Part shown: one piece after another, positions 34,479-43,417 of the stretch | Numbering within the stretch: the first letter of the stretch is position 1 | How the letters are laid out: every line of letters starts with the position of its first letter | Source of the DNA: JBBRZM01 sp963813635 | GTDB lineage: Bacteria > Actinomycetota > Acidimicrobiia > IMCC26256 > JBBRZM01 | Assembly (NCBI GenBank): GCA_963813635.1 | Contig: CAWEZO010000010.1 | Coordinates: forward strand, 91,862 to 155,861 | Reading direction: 5' to 3' | Length of the DNA stretch: 64,000 bases | Notes under the pieces: model-generated | Told to the model about the DNA's origin: nothing | Databases searched by the model: none | Seen by the model: the letters and a program-made list of their open reading frames with translations, nothing else | Translations under genes and position numbers: made by a program

Positions 34479-36176
34479 TCAGGCATACCACTTGTGATAC
34501 ATCGCGGAGTCGGTCCCTTCGACGAAGCAGTCGAGTCGGCCCTGCGCCCAGGAACTCACTCCGACGCCCGAGCTCAGAACGCCGCCAAGGTCCTCCTCGC
34601 CGCTCCAGTGCGCGCCGTCCCACCACTTGTGCAGCATGTGGAACGTCGATCCTGGGTAGAACACATCAATCCGGTTTGCGCTCCACGAGACGGCACCCGG
34701 GTCCCCGCCGACGTATCCGTGGAGGTTCTCCCACGCGCTCCAGGCGTGGCCGTCCCACCACTTGTGAAACAGCTCGCTGTCGGTGCCCTTGGCGAAGCAG
34801 TCGAGCCGGTTCGCGGACCACGATGACACCGCAGGTCCGGAGTCGATGACACCACCCAGGCTCTCCCACCCGGCCCAGTGGGCGCCGTCCCACCACAAGT
34901 GCCACATTGCTGAGTCCATGCCGCGAGCGAAGACGTCGATCCGGTTCGGGCCCCAGGAGACCGCGCAGGGGTCCGAGGACAGCATGCCGCCGAGATTCTC
35001 CCAACCACTCCAGCCACCCTGGTACCACTTGTGGAACAGCGCGTGGTTGGTGCCAATGACGAAGATGTCCAGTCGGCCGGAGCCCCAGGAGCAGATCGCG
35101 GGACCGCTTTGGCAACTGCCACCGAGGCTCTCCCAACCGTTCCAGTGCGCGCCGTCCCACCAGCGGTGGTAAACCGCCGAATCCGTGCCCCTCGCGACGA
35201 CGTCGATGCGGTTCGTTGCCCAGGACGTGGCACTCGGCTTCGACGTGAGAATCCCACCGAGCCCCTCGTAACCGAACCACCCGTGGGTCACCGGCACCTT
35301 GACCCCTTGCGCGGTCGCGAAGGCATAGGTGTCGAAGTTGCAGTCGCCGTACCTGATCTTGAAGTAGCCAGACATGGCGCCCCAGGCACTGCCCCACGAG
35401 TTCTTGGCGATCCAGCATTGTTCGGCCTCGGAGTAGCCGATCACTTCCACGCAGTGTCCGCCGACGTACGCGCCAGAAACGTGGTGGTAGACGCCGGTGC
35501 CGTAGCTGTAGAAGTCCTCGTAGACGTCGAACGACGCTGAGCACGGACCGTGGTCGGATAGGTAGGTCTTGCGCTGAGTGATGTCGGAAATCAGCCCGTG
35601 GGACGTGATCGACACCTGTGTGGCCGCCCTGTTCGGCGTCGGCACGGTGTGCGCTTTCCACACGGTCGGGTTGCCCGGATCGGGCTGCGGAGGGTTGTCG
35701 AACACGTTCAGGTAGGGCAAGGCCGCCTCGTTGACGAGGCCTCGTTGCTTGATCTGCTCGAGACATGCGTCGGCGTTCCAACCCCCGCAACTTGGCCCGT
35801 GGCTCGAGTTGAAGTGAGAATCGGCTTCGGACAAGTCGAGTAGCTGACCGAGCTCGATCGAAGCCATCGACTCCACCAGACCGCTACAGCAGAAGGACAC
35901 ACAGGAGCCGCAGCGCATCTGGTCCTTCACCGACGTGACGTGGTTGCCGTTGCGGTTCCGCCAGTCGACGGCAGGGGCGAACGCCGCCGGTCCCGCGACA
36001 GCCGCCGCCGCAGGTGGGTTCTCGGCCAGTGCCTGATCGGACTCGGACACGATCATTCCCAGCAGGGCCTTCTTCTCATCGAGAGACAGCTTGGACTGCG
36101 GGTTCTCGCGCGCCGTCCAGCGAGCCTGCGCGGTCTTGAGTTCGTTGTTCAGCAGTGCGGTATCCATGGGTGCCAT
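34479..36176 (-). CDS. Papain-like C1 cysteine peptidase fused to a DUF346/PLL-type lectin-like propeller
   Basis: A 565-residue two-domain protein from ATG 36176, which has a GAAGGGA ribosome-binding site. A short pro-region (LKTAQARWTARENPQSKLSL) precedes the papain domain (70-290): Gln86 and Cys92 in KDQMRCGSCVSF, His241 in VGGHCVEVIGY, Asn259 in KNSWGSAWG. From residue 300 to the end six repeats of about 48 residues follow (GWESLGGVIDSGPAVSSW-type), matching the DUF346 propeller of fucose-binding PLL lectins. The propeller probably binds glycans and aims the peptidase at a surface. No classical signal peptide is visible. The frame is intact. Confidence 0.88.
   Translation of the reverse strand: MAPMDTALLNNELKTAQARWTARENPQSKLSLDEKKALLGMIVSESDQALAENPPAAAAVAGPAAFAPAVDWRNRNGNHVTSVKDQMRCGSCVSFCCSGLVESMASIELGQLLDLSEADSHFNSSHGPSCGGWNADACLEQIKQRGLVNEAALPYLNVFDNPPQPDPGNPTVWKAHTVPTPNRAATQVSITSHGLISDITQRKTYLSDHGPCSASFDVYEDFYSYGTGVYHHVSGAYVGGHCVEVIGYSEAEQCWIAKNSWGSAWGAMSGYFKIRYGDCNFDTYAFATAQGVKVPVTHGWFGYEGLGGILTSKPSATSWATNRIDVVARGTDSAVYHRWWDGAHWNGWESLGGSCQSGPAICSWGSGRLDIFVIGTNHALFHKWYQGGWSGWENLGGMLSSDPCAVSWGPNRIDVFARGMDSAMWHLWWDGAHWAGWESLGGVIDSGPAVSSWSANRLDCFAKGTDSELFHKWWDGHAWSAWENLHGYVGGDPGAVSWSANRIDVFYPGSTFHMLHKWWDGAHWSGEEDLGGVLSSGVGVSSWAQGRLDCFVEGTDSAMYHKWYA
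34482..35270 (-). repeat. Six tandem ~48-residue propeller repeats within the peptidase gene
   Basis: Six units begin with GYEGLGG, WESLGG, WENLGG, WESLGG, WENLHG and EEDLGG and share the pattern S-x-P-x-x-x-SWG-x-x-R-x-D-x-F-x-x-GTD-x-x-x-x-HKWWDGAHWSG. Each is about 144 bases, and the repeats are also similar as DNA. PLL-type propellers have seven blades, so one blade may be incomplete or supplied by terminal strands. Confidence 0.85.
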
Positions 36177-36416
36177 TGGACATTCCCTTCGCTTCCAAGG
36201 CTGCCGTGCCTCGAGGAGTAAAGAACTACTCGCCGACAACCTAGGCCCTGTTGTCAAGACCCCCGTTGGCCATCGTCGCTGCTCACGGCGGGGCGTTCAG
36301 CAGCGGCCTGCGGTTCGACTACCTGGACCAGCGCGACGCACGATGACGGTAGACACTCGGCTCCTCACCGGTGAGCACGGCGTGACGTCGGGGAGCGCGT
36401 CGCGCTATCTCGGCGG

Positions 36417-36729
36417 CTATTCGGCGTGGATGTGGACTTCGGCGACAAACTCGTCCGCCGGCGGTGTGTCGCCCCACGGGCGCCGGTTCACCAAGCGGAG
36501 TCGGGCGTCGCCCGGCCGGCGCGGCTCGAAGGTGAACGGCACCCGTCGGCTGCCACCGCGGGGCGCCGTCGTGGGCTCCTCGAGCGCGTGGGAGCGGACG
36601 GAGGATTGATTCATCGACGTCGGGCTCCCATCGGTAACCCGACGTGGCGACCTCATCCAACGCGACCGTGATGAGCTCCCCGACGCGCGCTGTTACTCGC
36701 GCGCCGGAATCCTTTCGAGTCAGGTTCAT
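36417..36729 (-). CDS. Chagasin-type (I42) cysteine peptidase inhibitor, frameshifted
   Basis: The N-terminal half from ATG 36729, MNLTRKDSGARVTARVGELI and EVATSGYRWEPD, carries the TxGY loop. After a frame change near 36610 the C-terminal half, VPFTFEPRRPGDARLRLVNR with RRPWGDTPPADEFV, supplies the RPW loop and ends at TGA 36417. Together they make a chagasin-fold protein of about 104 residues. It lies 39 bases after the papain-like gene at 36769 and 240 bases before the second peptidase gene. The two frames suggest either a sequencing slip or inactivation. Confidence 0.78.
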
Positions 36730-36768
36730 GGTGTCCTGCCGCGTTCTGCACTCGGAAAGTCTCCCGAG

Positions 36769-37548
36769 TTAGACGACGTATTGCTTCAGATCGACGCCGT
36801 CCAACGCCTCGTAGGTACGTAGTCGCATCCTGAAGTAGCCCTGGTCACCCCACGACGGTCCCCAGCTGTTCGCGTAGACGATCGCGCTGTTGAACGCGTC
36901 CGACGTGTCGAGCTCTACACCGACCGCTTCGACCTCGTGACCACCGGCGAGGCCGCTCGACGACCACTGCGGGTTGTCGTCGATGAACGCGCCCGAGCCC
37001 GAAGGCTCGAAGAACACGTTGTGCCACGGCATACCCTGGAGCACGGGCCCCTTCTGAAGGAGCCGGAGGAAGCCGTGGGCGGTCCGGGACCATCGATAAC
37101 CGGTGATCGTCTTGCGGTTCTTCAGTGCTTTGCAGATCCCGAGACCCGAGGAACCAGTGTCGTCCGGCGGGTAGGAGCCCCCGTACTCGTCGACTTTCGA
37201 CGCGTCAGAATAGAGCTGAACAGCGAACTCCTCCCCCGCCGCCGCGTCGCCGGGCGGCGGCAGCACGGCCTTGCCGACCGCCGAGTAGAACGGCTCCGTG
37301 CCGAGCGCACCGGTGCCCGCATTGCCCGTGCACGAGCCGAGGTTTCCCTGGTCGAGGATCACGAGCATGCGATCCCATCGAACCGACTGCAATGGGCCAC
37401 TCATCTCGGAGACGCTGTTCTCGACCATGTGCGAGAGCGTGCGCGCGTCGAGCCACAGGTGACGGCCGAGCCGCATGTCCTCCCTGGGTAAGACCTCCTC
37501 GTACCTGTGGTAGAGCAGGCCGTTGTCGAGCAATCCGCGGAACGGCAT
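36769..37548 (-). CDS. Papain-like C1 cysteine peptidase
   Basis: A 259-residue single-domain peptidase. ATG 37548 is preferred over GTG 37557 because GAGAGGG lies at the right distance. Active-site residues: Gln67 and Cys73 in LDQGNLGSCTGNAG, His204 in AGGHEVEAVG, Asn227 in YANSWGPSWGDQGYF. The N-terminal PFRGLLDNGLLYHRYEEVLP and REDMRLGRHLWLD are shared with an actinobacterial group of short C1 peptidases lacking a classical pro-domain. No signal peptide is seen. The gene is followed by a chagasin-type inhibitor gene, as is the larger peptidase downstream. Confidence 0.88.
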   Translation of the reverse strand: MPFRGLLDNGLLYHRYEEVLPREDMRLGRHLWLDARTLSHMVENSVSEMSGPLQSVRWDRMLVILDQGNLGSCTGNAGTGALGTEPFYSAVGKAVLPPPGDAAAGEEFAVQLYSDASKVDEYGGSYPPDDTGSSGLGICKALKNRKTITGYRWSRTAHGFLRLLQKGPVLQGMPWHNVFFEPSGSGAFIDDNPQWSSSGLAGGHEVEAVGVELDTSDAFNSAIVYANSWGPSWGDQGYFRMRLRTYEALDGVDLKQYVV

Positions 37549-37588
37549 CTCGATCACCCTCTCAGGTTGTGGGTAGACACTGAAATTC

Positions 37589-37620
37589 AGCTCCGGGTCG
37601 GGCGAGCCGGGCCCGGAGCT
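37589..37620. promoter_or_regulatory. Hairpin in the leader of the peptidase/inhibitor operon
   Basis: AGCTCCGGG (37589-37597) pairs with CCCGGAGCT (37612-37620) across a 14-base loop, about 40 bases upstream of the first peptidase start. It could be an attenuator or an operator. No T-tract is present. Confidence 0.3.
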
Positions 37621-37826
37621 TCACATGTTACGACCACCAGCGCGTCACAGCATCAGGAATCCACGTTGTTCCGGCGCTCGCGGAAAGCTGAGGTGGCGGT
37701 CCCGGTCCCCCGGCCTCAGACGGCGCTGTTGCGTTGAGTCGGACCGGCCCGCGCAAGACCGGGGTGCGGTCGACGTCTGTTCAGATGGTTCGGGCGAGTT
37801 CGATGAACGCGTGCGTGACGCGCGCC

Positions 37827-37935
37827 TGAGCTTCCCCCGGTTGACCGATTCCTGCCTTGAGGCGATTCTCATCTCGGAGAGGAGTTCGTGATGCCTGCAC
37901 CTCATCCTCTGGAGTTCCGTCAGCGAGCAAACACG
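37827..37935 (+). mobile_element. IS3-family left-end remnant
   Basis: TGAGCTTCCCCC at 37827 matches the terminal repeat of the element at 16894-17867. The following bases resemble that element's orfA leader, including GGAGAGGAGTTCGTGATGCC, and a start MPAPHPLEFRQRA of OrfA. The homology ends near 37935. The SRPBCC gene begins 18 bases later. This proves a second, mostly deleted copy of a related IS. Confidence 0.75.
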
Positions 37936-37952
37936 AGCACGGCAGGGACGTC

Positions 37953-38648
37953 GTGAGCAATCACGGTCTACGGTTCGGCGCCGCAGTACTCATCGGCGGT
38001 GCAGCCTTGAGCGAGGCGGCGCTCATCCATCTCGGCAGGACCTACGGCTCGACGCCGGACGAGCGTGCGATGCGGTTGCCCGGAGACGACATCGTGCCCA
38101 ACCCTGTTGTTGTCACGAACCATGCGATCACGATCGACGCGCCGCCGGAAGACGTGTGGCCGTGGGTGGTGCAGATGGGATGGGGCCGAGCCGGCTGGTA
38201 CACCGCTCGGTGGGTTGACCGACTCTTGTTCCCGGCAAACGGTCCCAGCGCAACTCACGTCATCGCCGAACTCCAGGACCTCGACGTCGGTGACTTCGTT
38301 CCCGACGGCGCGCCGGAAACGAAGACGGGCTTCATCGTGGAGGAGCTTGTCCCGAGCCGCGCTCTCATCCTGCACTCGACGAGCCACCTGCCCGCAAGCT
38401 GGCGCGACAGCAAACGCGCGGTCCTCGACTGGTCGTGGACGTTCGTTCTGACACCAATCGACGACGGGAGTCGAACTCGTTACCTGTTCCGCTCGCGATG
38501 GACCACGTCGCCGTTGTGGTTCACGCTGGGCGGATGGATGGCTATCGTCCCAGCGGACTTCGTGATGTCGCGCGACCACCTTCACGGTGTCAAGGAACGA
38601 GCAGAGCGACTCGCACGGTCGCGTGCGGAGGTCGCTACGCCCGAGTGA
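37953..38648 (+). CDS. SRPBCC-fold (START-like) protein
   Basis: A 231-residue protein from GTG 37953. An N-terminal hydrophobic stretch (FGAAVLIGGAALSEAALIHL) may be a membrane anchor or signal. Then AITIDAPPEDVWPWVVQMGW, a classic opening strand and helix of SRPBCC/polyketide-cyclase-like folds, RYLFRSRWTTSPLWFTLGGW and DFVMSRDHLHGVKERAERLA, the long C-terminal helix. Such proteins bind hydrophobic ligands. It stands alone beside an IS remnant. Confidence 0.82.
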   Translation: MSNHGLRFGAAVLIGGAALSEAALIHLGRTYGSTPDERAMRLPGDDIVPNPVVVTNHAITIDAPPEDVWPWVVQMGWGRAGWYTARWVDRLLFPANGPSATHVIAELQDLDVGDFVPDGAPETKTGFIVEELVPSRALILHSTSHLPASWRDSKRAVLDWSWTFVLTPIDDGSRTRYLFRSRWTTSPLWFTLGGWMAIVPADFVMSRDHLHGVKERAERLARSRAEVATPE

Positions 38649-38821
38649 TCAGAAGCGTCATCACGTGCTACGTGGCCCGATCAACGCCCGGCACGCCGCT
38701 CGGGATGCCGGGGCAACTCCATCAAGAATTTGCGCGCGTTTCTGTCGTTCTGTGCGACGAGCTCGAGCGCCGATCCGCAGTTTCGTACTCGAAGGCGTGC
38801 GCGTTGCGCTGCATTCGTCGC

Positions 38822-39370
38822 TCAGGTTCCTTCGGTCTTGTCATGGCGCCGAGACTGGTGATCCGAAACGCCGACGATCAGGAGCCATGCGCCTGAGACC
38901 ATAAAGGCGAGCAGGATGATCAGCGCCACCGCGGCGACATACAGCCCAGCAATGTGACCTGCGATAAGCAACGCTGCTCCGACTACTTCAACGAGATAGC
39001 ACACGACGCCGATCACCACCCGACTCATCCGGCGCCAGACCGCGCTTCCACCGAGCCGAATTGCCTGGACGTACCCATAGACGTACACGACTGCCGCAAT
39101 GGCAGCGACAACGAACCATTCGATTCCGACCGCGCGGTGGTCCTGACCGCCCATGAGCGCGAGGGAGCAGATGACGAAAGCTGCGGTAATGCCTGTCAGC
39201 GTGCCGACGGCGCGATATCGGTGCGTTGCGTCCTGAGTGATCACGTTGACGTTGAGCGACATGGCGACGAAGACCAACCCCGTGAGGACCGCCGCGCCGC
39301 CTCCAACCATGATGAAGAAGTCGTGCCATTGATCCGGCCGATAGACGTCGAGCGCGACGATCATCTCCAC
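38822..39370 (-). CDS. Multi-pass membrane protein of unknown function
   Basis: A 182-residue protein with five predicted membrane helices, e.g. FFIMVGGGAAVLTGLVFVAM, TLTGITAAFVICSLALMGG, WFVVAAIAAVVYVYGYVQAI, VVCYLVEVVGAALLIAGHIA and VALIILLAFMVSGAWLLIVG. The tail is charged (DHQSRRHDKTEG). The frame is intact from ATG 39370. I recognise no family or operon partner. Confidence 0.65.
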   Translation of the reverse strand: MEMIVALDVYRPDQWHDFFIMVGGGAAVLTGLVFVAMSLNVNVITQDATHRYRAVGTLTGITAAFVICSLALMGGQDHRAVGIEWFVVAAIAAVVYVYGYVQAIRLGGSAVWRRMSRVVIGVVCYLVEVVGAALLIAGHIAGLYVAAVALIILLAFMVSGAWLLIVGVSDHQSRRHDKTEGT

Positions 39371-39532
39371 GTATCCAAGTCTGTTCCTTGGTGATCAGCG
39401 CCGCGGTTCACGGCACAACGAAACGGGAATGCACCTGAGCGCGCACACACGTCTGCCAGATGCGGTCACGCCGTGCGGCAGTAAGGCGCGTTGTCTCCGC
39501 CTTGTGGTCGCCGTTGTTCACCGTGATAGCGC

Positions 39533-39803
39533 CTACCGAGGAGAGCGACGCGCCACGGTGACGCCGCCGTCCATGAGGAGATCAGTACCAGTGATGAAAC
39601 CGGAGTCCGGTCCAAGCAGGAAGGCAGCCACGGAAGCAACCTCATCGGCAGTTCCAACGCGGTGAACGGGTGACGCTGCGATCATCTCCTGAAAGACCGG
39701 TCCCCTTTCCGATTCCATTTCCCGCTGCGCGAGCGGCGTCAAGATGATCCCCGGGCTGATGGAGTTCACCCGAGCGCCCCGGTCGCTCCACTGAACAGTT
39801 GCG
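39533..39803 (-). pseudogene. Short-chain dehydrogenase C-terminal fragment
   Basis: The reverse strand encodes VNSISPGIILTPLAQREMES, VGTADEVASVAAFLLGPDSG and FITGTDLLMDGGVTVARRS, the last 85 residues of an SDR with the DGG C-terminal motif. The cofactor loop and YxxxK are missing; homology begins abruptly near 39803 (TVQWSDRGARV). An SDR N-terminal scrap lies upstream at 40931 on the same strand. Confidence 0.78.
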
Positions 39804-39940
39804 GACTCAACGCGGGGTTCGTGTCGGAGGGGGGACTTGTCAGCCGGCGCTACGCGGGTTCGCTGACGCAGACCGTCTCGACCGATTGATCAGACGCTGC
39901 ACGGATGCCCTCGGCGCCCTGTGCGCGAGCGTCGTCGTGC

Positions 39941-40885
39941 TCACTTGAGCGCCATCGGGGTGATCGGGGAGCCGACGGAACCGCTGATCTTGAGGCCTGG
40001 GGCAGAGAACAGGAACTCCCAGACGCTGTCTTCCTCGCAGTCGGCGGCGAGCTCTTCGAGGTTGAACATCTCGCCGATGGTGAGCCCAATATCGCGGATC
40101 GCGACCATGTGGAAGGGGATGGAGGAGCCCTTGATCGGGCTCGGCCAGACCTCACACGTCCAATTGTCGAGCGCGACCGCCGCGACTTCCCGTTCATGCA
40201 GCCACTCCGCGCACGACAGGCCGAGGCCGGGCTGGTTGCCCATGAAACGAGCCTTGTCGCCCTCGGCAAACCACTGGTAGCTGCCGGTGCGCACGAGCAG
40301 GATGTCGCCGGACGCGACCCGCACCCCTTGCCGCTGCTCGGCCGCAGACAGGTCGTCGGCGGTGATCTCGGTCGAATCCTCCAAGCGATCGACGCCCTTC
40401 AACCTGGCGATGTCGAGCAGCACCCCGCGCGAGATGAGCCGCTCCACGCACCTGGCGAAGGAGTTCCGGGCCGCGCCCTGAAAGTTGTTGACCGCCGTCT
40501 CCGGCACGTTGTTGTAGAAGCGACCGTCGTAACCGACATGCGCGAGACTGTCCCACTGAGTGGCGGCCTGCAGCCCCATGATCGCCATGTCATCGGCGGC
40601 GATCATGCCGTCGGGCGAACCACCATCCGAAGGCAAGAGGGTCATCAGGTGGATCGGGTTGTTCCGGAACCCACCAGGCAGGAACGGCCCATCCTTGTCG
40701 AAGGGCATCCCGAGGTCGAAGATCTTCCCTGTCTTGACCAGTCGGGCGGCCTGCACCCGCTTCTGCGGCGTGACGAAGTTGAGCGTCCCGATCTCGTCCT
40801 CGTCACCCCACCGGCCCCAGTTGCTCAGCCGCTTCCCGAGCTCCTTCTGCGGCCATGTCGTCGCGTCGTTCACTTCAGCCGCCAC
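39941..40885 (-). CDS. Cyclase-family (kynurenine formamidase-like) metal hydrolase
   Basis: A 314-residue protein of the cyclase family (PF04199) from GTG 40885, preceded by GGAGG at good spacing. Landmarks: WGRWGDEDEIGTLNFVTPQK, GMPFDKDGPFLPGG, TQWDSLAHVGYDGRFYNNVP (metal-binding D-x-x-x-H) and GDILLVRTGSYQWF, DNWTCEVWPSPIKGSSIPFH. Members hydrolyse amide or ester bonds or cyclise small metabolites. It is divergent from a VOC-SDR pair. Substrate is unknown. Confidence 0.88.
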   Translation of the reverse strand: MAAEVNDATTWPQKELGKRLSNWGRWGDEDEIGTLNFVTPQKRVQAARLVKTGKIFDLGMPFDKDGPFLPGGFRNNPIHLMTLLPSDGGSPDGMIAADDMAIMGLQAATQWDSLAHVGYDGRFYNNVPETAVNNFQGAARNSFARCVERLISRGVLLDIARLKGVDRLEDSTEITADDLSAAEQRQGVRVASGDILLVRTGSYQWFAEGDKARFMGNQPGLGLSCAEWLHEREVAAVALDNWTCEVWPSPIKGSSIPFHMVAIRDIGLTIGEMFNLEELAADCEEDSVWEFLFSAPGLKISGSVGSPITPMALK

Positions 40886-40930
40886 GTCATCCTCCAAACC
40901 CCGTTGGCATCGACACGCGGGCGCATGACG

Positions 40931-41011
40931 AATGCCCGGTGCCGCGCCGGTGGTGATGATCACCTTGCCGCTCAGTCAGCGAGCGGTCCCCCGAGGCACG
41001 ATGCCGCCCAT
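40931..41011 (-). pseudogene. Short-chain dehydrogenase N-terminal scrap with in-frame stop
   Basis: From ATG 41011 the frame reads MGGIVPRGTAR, a TGA stop, then LSGKVIITTGAAPGI, the cofactor-binding start of an SDR. It ends 45 bases before the cyclase gene start. With the C-terminal fragment at 39533 on the same strand it may represent one SDR gene broken around the cyclase gene, or two unrelated remnants. Confidence 0.6.
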
Positions 41012-41030
41012 CACCAGCCCCGGCTTGGTG

Positions 41031-41052
41031 TGTACTGACCGGTTAGTCTACA
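41031..41052. promoter_or_regulatory. Near-palindromic candidate TetR operator
   Basis: TGTACTGACCGGTTAGTCTACA contains CTGACC-GGTTAG, an inverted repeat with one mismatch centred on CCGG, with TGTA/TACA ends. It lies between the divergent cyclase (with the SDR scrap) and VOC-SDR genes. CTAACCGGTTAG-like sites are typical of TetR-family operators, but no tetR gene is adjacent. Confidence 0.45.
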
Positions 41053-41257
41053 AATTGTGCGAGGAACGCTCCCCCGGCATCCAGGTAGCTGGGTGCCTTC
41101 GGCGGCCGGTAGGCCGCCGGCATGCCGAGCGGAGGGGACGGTTTGCGGTCGAGGTCAACCAGGACGACTTGCCAAAGTTCCACGCTCGCAACTGCGAGCG
41201 CTGTCGTCGGCGAGGGCATAGCCGCTGTCGGTTCACCGGGTTGGGGGGAGAAGGTCG

Positions 41258-42235
41258 ATGTCCGAGAGCGTCAGCCCCTCCGAGGGTGCTGCGCACCAAG
41301 AGCGCGACGTCCGTGTGACGATGATGTACCACCCGAGTCACCACGTCCCGGACCTCGCAGCGGCGGAAGGGTGGTTCGAGCGGGTGTTCGGCCGCCCGAG
41401 TAGATCGCTCGCATCGATCGCGCGCGATGCGCCACCACGTCCGGGGTATCCGGTCGACTATTCGACGTTCACGCCCATCAGCGACGTCTTGTTCGACACC
41501 ATCGACCCGAAGCGCTACGTGCTCCTCGGCGTCCAGCGGTACGCGACGGTCGAAGAACCGCACCTGAAGGGGTTCGGTTGGTATGTCGACGACATCGCCG
41601 AGGTCTACCGCGACCTCAAACGCCGCGGCATCCGGGTCACGAGCCAACTCGACGAAGTTGCCGAGGGCGACGACCCGCCCACCGCCGCCGGCTCGCCCAT
41701 GCCGCTCTACTTCACGCTCCCGGAGGACGCAGGGCTGCGCTACGAGTTCCTCCCGGTCATCCCGTTTCCGCTCGACCCACGGACAACACCGGGTTGGATC
41801 GTGCCGCCGGTGTCAGACGACGATCCCCTCGGGATCGAGCGCTGCTCGCACCACACCATCTTGACCGGCCACCCGGAACGGGCCCTCACGATCGTCGTCG
41901 ACGTGCTCGGTGGAGACATCACCCATCAGGGTCGCAACGAAGTGCTCGGGACCTCCAGCACCTACGTCCAGCTTGCCGACTCGGTCCTCGAGTACGCCGT
42001 GGCCGACGAAGGCACCGCCGCGCACGCAGACTGGGAACAGGGCGCTCCGAACGACACCTATCACGCGATCACGTGGAAGGTCGCCGATCTCGCACGCGTG
42101 GAGCGCCATCTCGACGCGCAAGGCGTCCTGATTCGGTCCCGGTCGGACGACGCCATCGTCACCGATCCCGCTACGAGCCTCGGTGTTCCGTGGGGCTTTA
42201 CGACCACGCTCACACCGGGAGATCCGCTCGGGTGA
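41258..42235 (+). CDS. Two-domain VOC-family protein
   Basis: A 325-residue vicinal-oxygen-chelate protein. The first module has YHPSHHVPDLAAAEGWFERV and GFGWYVDDIAEVYRDLKRRG; the second has CSHHTILTGHPERALTIVVD and AITWKVADLARVERHLDAQG. His residues at the start of each half and a Glu near YEFLPV are potential metal ligands. The length and two-module form recall extradiol dioxygenases and related isomerases. It is followed 28 bases later by an SDR gene, likely in one operon. Confidence 0.87.
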   Translation: MSESVSPSEGAAHQERDVRVTMMYHPSHHVPDLAAAEGWFERVFGRPSRSLASIARDAPPRPGYPVDYSTFTPISDVLFDTIDPKRYVLLGVQRYATVEEPHLKGFGWYVDDIAEVYRDLKRRGIRVTSQLDEVAEGDDPPTAAGSPMPLYFTLPEDAGLRYEFLPVIPFPLDPRTTPGWIVPPVSDDDPLGIERCSHHTILTGHPERALTIVVDVLGGDITHQGRNEVLGTSSTYVQLADSVLEYAVADEGTAAHADWEQGAPNDTYHAITWKVADLARVERHLDAQGVLIRSRSDDAIVTDPATSLGVPWGFTTTLTPGDPLG

Positions 42236-42263
42236 CGACGCGCCCGGTGAAAGTACGTTGCCG

Positions 42264-43218
42264 ATGAGCACGTACCGCTTTGAGGGACGCGTCGCGATCG
42301 TCACGGGCGCGGGACGCGGTATCGGCCGCGCCCATGCGCTCCTGCTCGCCGCAGAGGGGGCCAGCGTCGTGATCAACGACCTCGGCGGCTCCATGGAGGG
42401 CGCCGGAGCGGACGCCCAGCCGGCGCGCGCCGTCGCCGCTGACATCGTCGCCGCGGGCGGGACTGCAATCGCGGACAACAGCGACGTGGCCACGGTCGCG
42501 GGCGCACAGGCAGCCGTCGATACTGCGATCGAGCACTTCGGAAGGCTCGATATCGTGGTCAACAACGCGGGCATCATCCGATGGGCCGGGTTTCCGGAAG
42601 CTGACGCAGACAACCTCGAGCGGCACCTCGCCGTGCATCTCGGCGGCTCGTTCAACACGGCCCGGGCCGCATGGCCGCACATGGTCGAACAGGGCTACGG
42701 CCGTGTCGTGATGACGACCTCCACCGGAATGTTCGGACTACCGAACAACCTCTCCTACGCCAGCGCCAAGGCTGCCGTCATCGGGCTCACGCGCAGCCTC
42801 GCGGTTGCAGGCGCCGCGCACGGCATCAAGATCAACCTCATCGCACCCGCGGCATACACGCGGATGGCAGGTGATCCCACCGGCGAGCGCGACTCACCCG
42901 GTCCCGCCCCGGCACAGCTGTCGCCAGATCTTGTCGCGCCCATGGTCGGCTTCCTCTCGCATGAGGACTGCCACGTGAGCGGCGAGATCTACGCCGCCGG
43001 CGCAGGCCGCCTCGCGGCGCATCTTCATCGCCTCGACCGAGGGCTACGTGCATCCAGAGCCGGACCTGAAGATCGAAGACGTCGCCCAGAACTGGGCGAC
43101 GATCAACGACGAGACCGGCTACTACGTCCCGGCCGACCTCAGCGACTGGTCAGCGCACTTCATGGCGCACCTGGGCGGTGGAGCTGACCCGTTCTTGTGG
43201 ACACGGCGCTTCGACTGA
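42264..43218 (+). CDS. Short-chain dehydrogenase of the multifunctional-enzyme type 2 (HSD17B4-like) group, frameshifted
   Basis: A dehydrogenase of about 317 residues from ATG 42264. Cofactor loop VTGAGRGIGRAHALLLA, the characteristic VVINDLGGSMEGAG acidic segment, NNAGIIR, catalytic Ser in TTSTGMFG and YASAK (YxxxK). After a frame change near 43010 the C-terminal tail GYVHPEPDLKIEDVAQNWAT ends at TGA 43218. The DLGG motif and tail match 3-hydroxyacyl-CoA dehydrogenases of peroxisomal MFE-2 type, used in fatty-acid and steroid side-chain beta-oxidation. Confidence 0.88.
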
Positions 43219-43417
43219 TCAGGCCACTCGGGCTGCTGTATGTACCTCGCCCGCGCGTTCCGAACCCTCGACATGGCTCACTGCGGCATGAGGGAGATCA
43301 TGCACGCGACTACGCCGGAACTACTCCGCGACTACTCCCGGTCGGCCCGAATACACAAAGTTTCCGAGCCCCAGGCCGAGAGTCGTTCTCGTGCGGCGCC
43401 CGCATCATCTCGTGCGC

